The translations under genes were made by a program, and so were the position numbers. The notes under the pieces were generated by a model. That model was not told where the DNA came from, ran no database searches, and saw only the letters and a program-made list of their open reading frames with translations. From JAAYYF01 sp040255585 (GTDB lineage: Bacteria > Deinococcota > Deinococci > Deinococcales > Trueperaceae), in assembly GCA_040255585.1 (NCBI GenBank), contig JBDZVI010000001.1, forward strand, positions 1 to 64,000: DNA of 64,000 nt, read 5' to 3'. Shown piece by piece: positions 59,811-64,000 of the stretch (the first letter of the stretch is position 1; each line of letters opens with the position of its first letter).

Positions 59811-61321
59811 TCAACTTCGAGGGCCGGGTCGCCCCGGCGACCCGGGCCGAGAGCGTCTATCTCTACCTACCGTTCGACGCGCCCGCCGGCGCCGAGCGGA
59901 TCGACGTGCGCTACGCCTTCGAGGCAGGCAGCATCCTCGACCTCGGACTGTTCGACCCCGAGATCGGACCCTTCCCGTCGACGACGGGCTTCAGGGGCTG
60001 GAGCGGCAGCGCGAGGCGCGAGGTGTTCGTGAGCGCCACGGAAGCCACCCCCGGCTACATCGCGGGGCCGCTGCAGGCCGGGCGGTGGCAGGTCGTGCTC
60101 GGGCTCGCGCTCGTGGACGAGGGCGGCTGCGACTACCAGGTCGCGGTCGAGGTGACCGCCGCGTCGTCGGGGGCCGAGCACGCCGGGCCACCGCCGGACA
60201 GGCCGACCACGAAGGACAGCTATTCGATCGGCCTCGGCGCCGGTCGGCAGGTGGGGCACGCGAACGCCTACCCTTCCGCACACCCTGTCTCGTCCGCCGC
60301 GAGCCGTAGCTGGTACCGCGGCGACCTCCAGAGCCACACGTACTACAGCGACGCCCGCGGCTCGCTGCCCGACCTCGTGGCGGAGGCGCGGAGCCGAGCG
60401 TTGGACTTCCTCGCCATCACCGATCACAACACCTCCAGCCACCACCTCGAGCTCGGGACGTGGTCGAACTCGGCCGGCCTGCTCCTCGTGCCTGGCGAGG
60501 AGGTGACTACCTACCGTGGCCACGCGAACGTGTGGGGCGTAGGCGGGTGGACCGACTTCCGGATCGAACGGCCCGGCGATCTGGCGAGCCTCGTGCGCCA
60601 GGTGAACGAGCGCGGCGGCCTCTTCTCCGTCAACCACCCGAAGGTGACGCCCGGCTGCCTAGGGTGCGACTGGGAGTACGAGGTCCCCGACGGCGCCGCC
60701 AGCCTCGAGGCGTGGCAGGGGCCGTGGCTGATGCGCAACTGGGACTCCCTCGCCCGCTACGACACGCTCCTACGCGCCGGTCGGAAGCTCACGCTGGTCG
60801 GCGGAAGCGACAGGCATCACCCCGGCTACCCGAACCACGACCAACCCTTCCTGCAGGTCGGCTCGCCCACGACGTGGCTCGAGCTCGCCGAGCTGTCGGT
60901 CCCGGCGGTTCTGGACGCGATCCGCGTCGGCCGCGCTTTCGTAAGCGAGGCCCCGGAAGGGCCGTTCCTCGAGCTCGACGTGGGCGGCGTCGGGATGGGC
61001 GGCACAGTCGCCACGGGCCGGGCGGTCACGGCCGCCGCGCGCGTGGCGGGCGCGGCCGGCGACCTGCTCACCTGGATCGGCAGCGACGGCGTGCTCAGGG
61101 AGGTCGTCATCGCGGGCGACGACTTCACGGACGCCTGGGAATGGTTGCCAGGCGGCGCGTACCTCCGCGTGGAGGTGGTGGCCCGGGCCTCCCTGCCCGG
61201 CTTCCTCGACGAGTTGGCGCGCTTCGAGGCGGCGGGCCGGCTGCCGCCGTACCTGAAGCACGAGGAGGTCGTCGCGAACCCGTGGCGGCGGGCGCTCTCC
61301 AACCCGGTCTACGTAGCGTAG
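59807..61321 (+). CDS. PHP-domain (CehA/McbA-like) metallohydrolase
   Basis: A 504-residue protein. Residues 1-130 are a beta-sandwich-like region without known family. Residues 165-360 form a PHP metal-dependent hydrolase: RGDLQSHTYYSDARGSL, LDFLAITDHNTSSHH, LVPGEEVTTYRGHANV, FSVNHPKV and GGSDRHH supply His/Asp ligands for up to three metals. The family hydrolyses phosphoesters. After the mannosidase and importer, it could remove a phosphate from the imported compound, such as an inositol phosphate; that is an inference. GTGA overlap with the ATPase gene. Confidence 0.83.
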   Translation: MINFEGRVAPATRAESVYLYLPFDAPAGAERIDVRYAFEAGSILDLGLFDPEIGPFPSTTGFRGWSGSARREVFVSATEATPGYIAGPLQAGRWQVVLGLALVDEGGCDYQVAVEVTAASSGAEHAGPPPDRPTTKDSYSIGLGAGRQVGHANAYPSAHPVSSAASRSWYRGDLQSHTYYSDARGSLPDLVAEARSRALDFLAITDHNTSSHHLELGTWSNSAGLLLVPGEEVTTYRGHANVWGVGGWTDFRIERPGDLASLVRQVNERGGLFSVNHPKVTPGCLGCDWEYEVPDGAASLEAWQGPWLMRNWDSLARYDTLLRAGRKLTLVGGSDRHHPGYPNHDQPFLQVGSPTTWLELAELSVPAVLDAIRVGRAFVSEAPEGPFLELDVGGVGMGGTVATGRAVTAAARVAGAAGDLLTWIGSDGVLREVVIAGDDFTDAWEWLPGGAYLRVEVVARASLPGFLDELARFEAAGRLPPYLKHEEVVANPWRRALSNPVYVA

Positions 61322-61393
61322 GGGCATGGCGACGGTCTCGGCGCCCACGCGTCCCCGATCGCACTGGACAGGCTCGACCGACCCCCGCCGGGC

Positions 61394-62407
61394 CTAGAAC
61401 CCCCCGCGTTCCTCGACGAACGCGAGCGCCTCGTCCTCGTAAGCCATGAAGTTCGCGCACCCGTGGCGCGTGACGACGATGGCGCCGCACGCGTTACCCA
61501 TGCGCGCGCTCCGGTACCAGTCCCAACCCTTGAGGCGACCGTATATGAAGCCGCTGGCGAACGCGTCGCCGGCGCCGAGGACGTTGTGCACCTCGACGGG
61601 GAACCCCGGCACGTCGGTCACGGTGCCGTCGCGCAGGAACACGCTCGCGCCGTTGGCCCCCCGCTTCACGATGACGGCCTGCGGGCCCGACGGCACGGCG
61701 AGGAGCGCGCGCACATTGGCGTTCACGTCGCCCTCGACCTCCGGCGCCGAGACCTGTTGGTGGGTCACGCGCACCTGCGAGGTGTCGCTCAGCATGGCCG
61801 CGTTGATCTCCTCCTCGGTGCCCATGGCCACGTGCACGTTGGGCAGGAGCGACCGGGCGCACACGCCGAACGCGCGCGGATCGTGCCACTGGTCGGCACG
61901 GAAGTCGAGGTCGAAGAACACGGTCGCCCCGCTCGCCTTCGCGCGCTCCGCGGCGAAGAGCGTGGCGCTGCGGCTCGGCTCGCGGCTCAGGCCCGTGCCG
62001 GAGACCTCGAGGGCCCGAGCGCGCTCCAGGGGCGCGGCGAGCACGTCGTCGATGGTCAACTGCATGTCGGCGGCGTTGTCGCGGTAGAAGACGAGGGGAA
62101 AGCGGTCGGGCGGCTCGATGCCGAGGACCACGGCGCTGGAGCGGGCTCCGGCCTTGCGGGGCAGGAAGCTAACGTCCACCCCCTCGCGCCTCAGGAACGC
62201 GAGGATGAAGTCTCCGACCTTGTCCTCGCCCACGGCCGTGAGGAGCCCCGTGCGCAGCCCGAGGCGGTTGGCGCCGACGGCGATGTTGGTAGGGCTCCCG
62301 CCGACGTAGGCGGCGAAGCTCGTGATCTCCTCGAACGGCGCGCCGATGTCGTTGGAGTAGAGGTCGATGGATGAGCGCCCCATCGTGATGAGGTCGTAGT
62401 CCTTCAC
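61394..62407 (-). CDS. iolC: 5-dehydro-2-deoxygluconokinase
   Basis: A 337-residue PfkB-family kinase. YVGGSPTNIAVGANRLGLRTGLLTAVGEDKVGDF near residue 30 is the sugar-binding part, and NVLGAGDAFASGFIYGRLKGWDW contains the GAGD anion hole and catalytic Asp. The sequence follows IolC closely, which phosphorylates 5-dehydro-2-deoxygluconate in myo-inositol breakdown. GTG start at 62407 overlaps the iolB stop by four bases. Converges with the PHP gene 72 bases away. Confidence 0.9.
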   Translation of the reverse strand: MKDYDLITMGRSSIDLYSNDIGAPFEEITSFAAYVGGSPTNIAVGANRLGLRTGLLTAVGEDKVGDFILAFLRREGVDVSFLPRKAGARSSAVVLGIEPPDRFPLVFYRDNAADMQLTIDDVLAAPLERARALEVSGTGLSREPSRSATLFAAERAKASGATVFFDLDFRADQWHDPRAFGVCARSLLPNVHVAMGTEEEINAAMLSDTSQVRVTHQQVSAPEVEGDVNANVRALLAVPSGPQAVIVKRGANGASVFLRDGTVTDVPGFPVEVHNVLGAGDAFASGFIYGRLKGWDWYRSARMGNACGAIVVTRHGCANFMAYEDEALAFVEERGGF

Positions 62408-63315
62408 TTGGCGCCCCCTTCGGGCGTCACGGCTTTCCCGCCGGCGGTAGGCACGCCGTCGGCCCGCGCCGTGCCATCGGCCACCGACGCGGCCCCAAGC
62501 GGCAACCGCAACCGCTCGGCGGCGCCCTCCCAGTTGCCGCGCACCCAGGCGAGCCGCGGCTCGTCCCTCGCCACCCACGACGGCGTGTCGCCGGCCAGGA
62601 AGTTCAGGTAGTAGCAGTCGTAGCCGGGCGCCGTGACGACGGGGTGGTAGCCCTGGCGCACGAGAACCGTGTCGCCGTCCTCGGCCCTCACGACCTCGTC
62701 CAAGGAACGGTCGTCCGTGTAGAGGCGCTGGAGCGCCCAACCGTCGCGGGGCTGGAAGCGGTAGTGGTAGACCTCCTCCAGGTCGACCTCGTCGGGCAGC
62801 GCCTGCACGTCGTGCTTGTGGGGCGGATACGAGCTCCAGTTGCCGGAGGGAGTGTAGACCTCGACGCAGAGGAGCTTCTCGGCGCCGCCGGGATCGATCA
62901 GGTGGCTGATCTGACGTGTGACGTTGTGCCCGCCGCGGATCTCGACCTTGACGTCCTCCGGCGCGATGAAGCGGGGCGGCAGCCGCCCCTCGGCCGGCGC
63001 GGTGGCCAGGGCGATCTCGACGTCCGAGGCCGCCAGCACGCGCCAGGCGTACCCCGGTGGCAGGTAGAGGGCGTGGGGCAGGCCGGCGAACACCCCGGCG
63101 CGTCCGCGGAAAGACCGCGACTCGCCGGCGGCCTCGACGGTCGCGTCGCCGGCCAGCACGACCAGGCAGAGCTCGACCCCTTCGGTGCGGCCTTCGAGCG
63201 TCTCCCCCGCCGCGGCGCGGCGCGTCTCGAACCCCAGGTACTTCCAGCCGGCGCGCGCCGGCACGATCTCGACGCCCCTCGTGCTGGACGGCTGGTAAGG
63301 GACCTTGTGCTCCAT
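62404..63315 (-). CDS. iolB: 5-deoxy-glucuronate isomerase
   Basis: A 303-residue double-cupin isomerase. Second-cupin metal ligands are seen in SSYPPHKHDV (two His) and EEVYHYRFQP (Glu, His). VLVRQGYHPVVTAPGYDCYYLNFLAG matches IolB. It converts 5-deoxy-glucuronate to 5-dehydro-2-deoxygluconate, the substrate of the adjacent kinase. ATG at 63315 has AGGAG eight bases upstream; the GTG at 63324 overlaps that site. The last 30 residues (after RLRLPLGAAS) look like a poorly conserved extension. Confidence 0.9.
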   Translation of the reverse strand: MEHKVPYQPSSTRGVEIVPARAGWKYLGFETRRAAAGETLEGRTEGVELCLVVLAGDATVEAAGESRSFRGRAGVFAGLPHALYLPPGYAWRVLAASDVEIALATAPAEGRLPPRFIAPEDVKVEIRGGHNVTRQISHLIDPGGAEKLLCVEVYTPSGNWSSYPPHKHDVQALPDEVDLEEVYHYRFQPRDGWALQRLYTDDRSLDEVVRAEDGDTVLVRQGYHPVVTAPGYDCYYLNFLAGDTPSWVARDEPRLAWVRGNWEGAAERLRLPLGAASVADGTARADGVPTAGGKAVTPEGGAK

Positions 63316-63425
63316 GTCGCTCACTCCTCGCTATGCCCACCTTGGCAGGGCAGAACCCAGAACATGGGCCCGTGGCGCGGTGCGCCTGGTAGGCGGGTGT
63401 CGCCGGATGGACTCGCGCATCAACG

Positions 63426-64000
63426 TCAGCCCGGGCCGAACTCGCTCACAGCGACCGGCTCGCCGCGCTGGAGGCTGGCTCGCGCCGCCACGGCCACGCG
63501 CAACGACCCGATGGCATCCTCCGGACCGGGCGTCGGCCGCTCGCCCGCCAGCACTGCGCTCACGAACGCCTGCACCTCGACGAGGTAGGCGTCGCGGAAG
63601 CGCTCCAGGAAGTAGTAGACGTAGTCGCCCCGGATGCCGCCCTCGCCGTAGCGCCACACGTTCGTGGCCCGCTCGGCCTCCGAGACGACCTTGCCACGCT
63701 CGCAGTGCACCTCGACTCGCAGGTCGTAGCCGTAGAGCGTGCGGCGCGTGTTCTGCAGCACGCCGATGGCGCCGGAGGCGAACTCGAGGGTGAGGATGCT
63801 CGTGTCGACGTCGCCGTGCTTCTCCAGGTAGGGGGCGACGAGCACGCGCCCGAGGGCCGTCACGCGCGTCACCTCGCCGGCCACGAAGCGCGCCATGTCG
63901 ATGTCGTGGATGACCGAGTCGACGTAGATGCCGCCCGAGGTGGCCACGTACTCCTCGGGGGGCGGTGTCGGGTCGGAGGACTGGCTACGGAACATCTCGA
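63426..64000 (-). CDS. iolG: Inositol 2-dehydrogenase-like Gfo/Idh protein (partial, 5' end outside)
   Basis: The C-terminal 191 residues of a Gfo/Idh/MocA dehydrogenase; the N-terminal Rossmann domain lies beyond the window. FRSQSSDPTPPPEEYVATSGGIYVDSVIHDIDMARFV is the substrate-domain pattern of inositol 2-dehydrogenases (SGG, D and HDxD residues near the sugar). Together with iolB and iolC this supports a myo-inositol or scyllo-inositol dehydrogenase. The gene ends 110 bases before iolB; that gap has no visible feature. Confidence 0.82.
   Translation of the reverse strand, partial: EMFRSQSSDPTPPPEEYVATSGGIYVDSVIHDIDMARFVAGEVTRVTALGRVLVAPYLEKHGDVDTSILTLEFASGAIGVLQNTRRTLYGYDLRVEVHCERGKVVSEAERATNVWRYGEGGIRGDYVYYFLERFRDAYLVEVQAFVSAVLAGERPTPGPEDAIGSLRVAVAARASLQRGEPVAVSEFGPG

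Noticed and set aside
1..64000. tRNA, rRNA, CRISPR arrays, transposases or phage genes
   Set aside because: None could be recognised by eye on either strand. A tRNA cannot be fully excluded without a covariance-model search, but nearly all of the window is covered by protein genes.

Overview
This is a GC-rich, densely packed bacterial chromosome segment with short intergenic gaps, many ATGA/GTGA stop-start overlaps and frequent GTG/TTG starts. It holds a B-family (ba3-like) heme-copper reductase cluster, ABC importers for sugars and oligomers, and many Gfo/Idh/MocA, LacI and aldo/keto reductase genes. A Deinococcota relative such as Trueperaceae would fit, but this is inferred from gene content; no rRNA or other marker gene is present to prove it. 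I see no tRNA, rRNA, CRISPR array, insertion sequence or prophage.

Layout. 0.1-1.3 kb: a vapBC toxin-antitoxin pair and a truncated tyrosine phosphatase. 1.7-4.65 kb: a three-gene heme-copper reductase operon (CuA subunit, catalytic subunit, membrane-cytochrome c fusion). The catalytic subunit has Asn where oxygen reductases carry the cross-linked Tyr. 4.8-14.9 kb (minus strand): a nine-gene carbohydrate operon running from binding protein and two permeases through a DUF4127 protein, a LacI regulator and an FAD oxidoreductase to a TIM-barrel protein, a sugar isomerase and a Gfo/Idh dehydrogenase. 15.3-18.9 kb: a Fur-family (probably Zur) regulator converging on an aztB-aztC-aztD-like zinc operon without an ATPase. 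19.1-22.8 kb: a DMT exporter, a TPR protein and a second PIN-type toxin-antitoxin pair flanked by imperfect direct repeats.

22.9-35.6 kb: a sugar cluster resembling oxidative L-fucose breakdown (zinc alcohol dehydrogenase, aldose dehydrogenase, lactonase, M24 peptidase), a LacI regulator, an Opp/Dpp-type importer, an M42 peptidase, an enolase-superfamily dehydratase and a sulfatase that apparently starts at CTG. The two plus-strand promoters share an ATAACGTT operator core. 35.6-49.4 kb: a divergent pair of operons around an IclR regulator with M24 and DUF885 peptidase-like proteins, a hydroxyacid dehydrogenase, another Opp/Dpp importer, a PanE-like reductase, two Gfo/Idh proteins and a DapA-like lyase. 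This looks like an uncharacterised catabolic route.

49.3-64.0 kb: an inositol/mannoside region. A divergent promoter with two palindromes separates iolE and an aldo/keto reductase from a lacI gene, a GH38 alpha-mannosidase, a complete sugar ABC importer and a PHP metallohydrolase. iolC, iolB and a partial iolG-like gene face them at the window end. Together these suggest uptake of a mannosylated inositol compound, its trimming, and use of the inositol. All three plus-strand binding-protein/permease junctions carry a strong GC hairpin, which suggests uncoupled expression of binding proteins and permeases.
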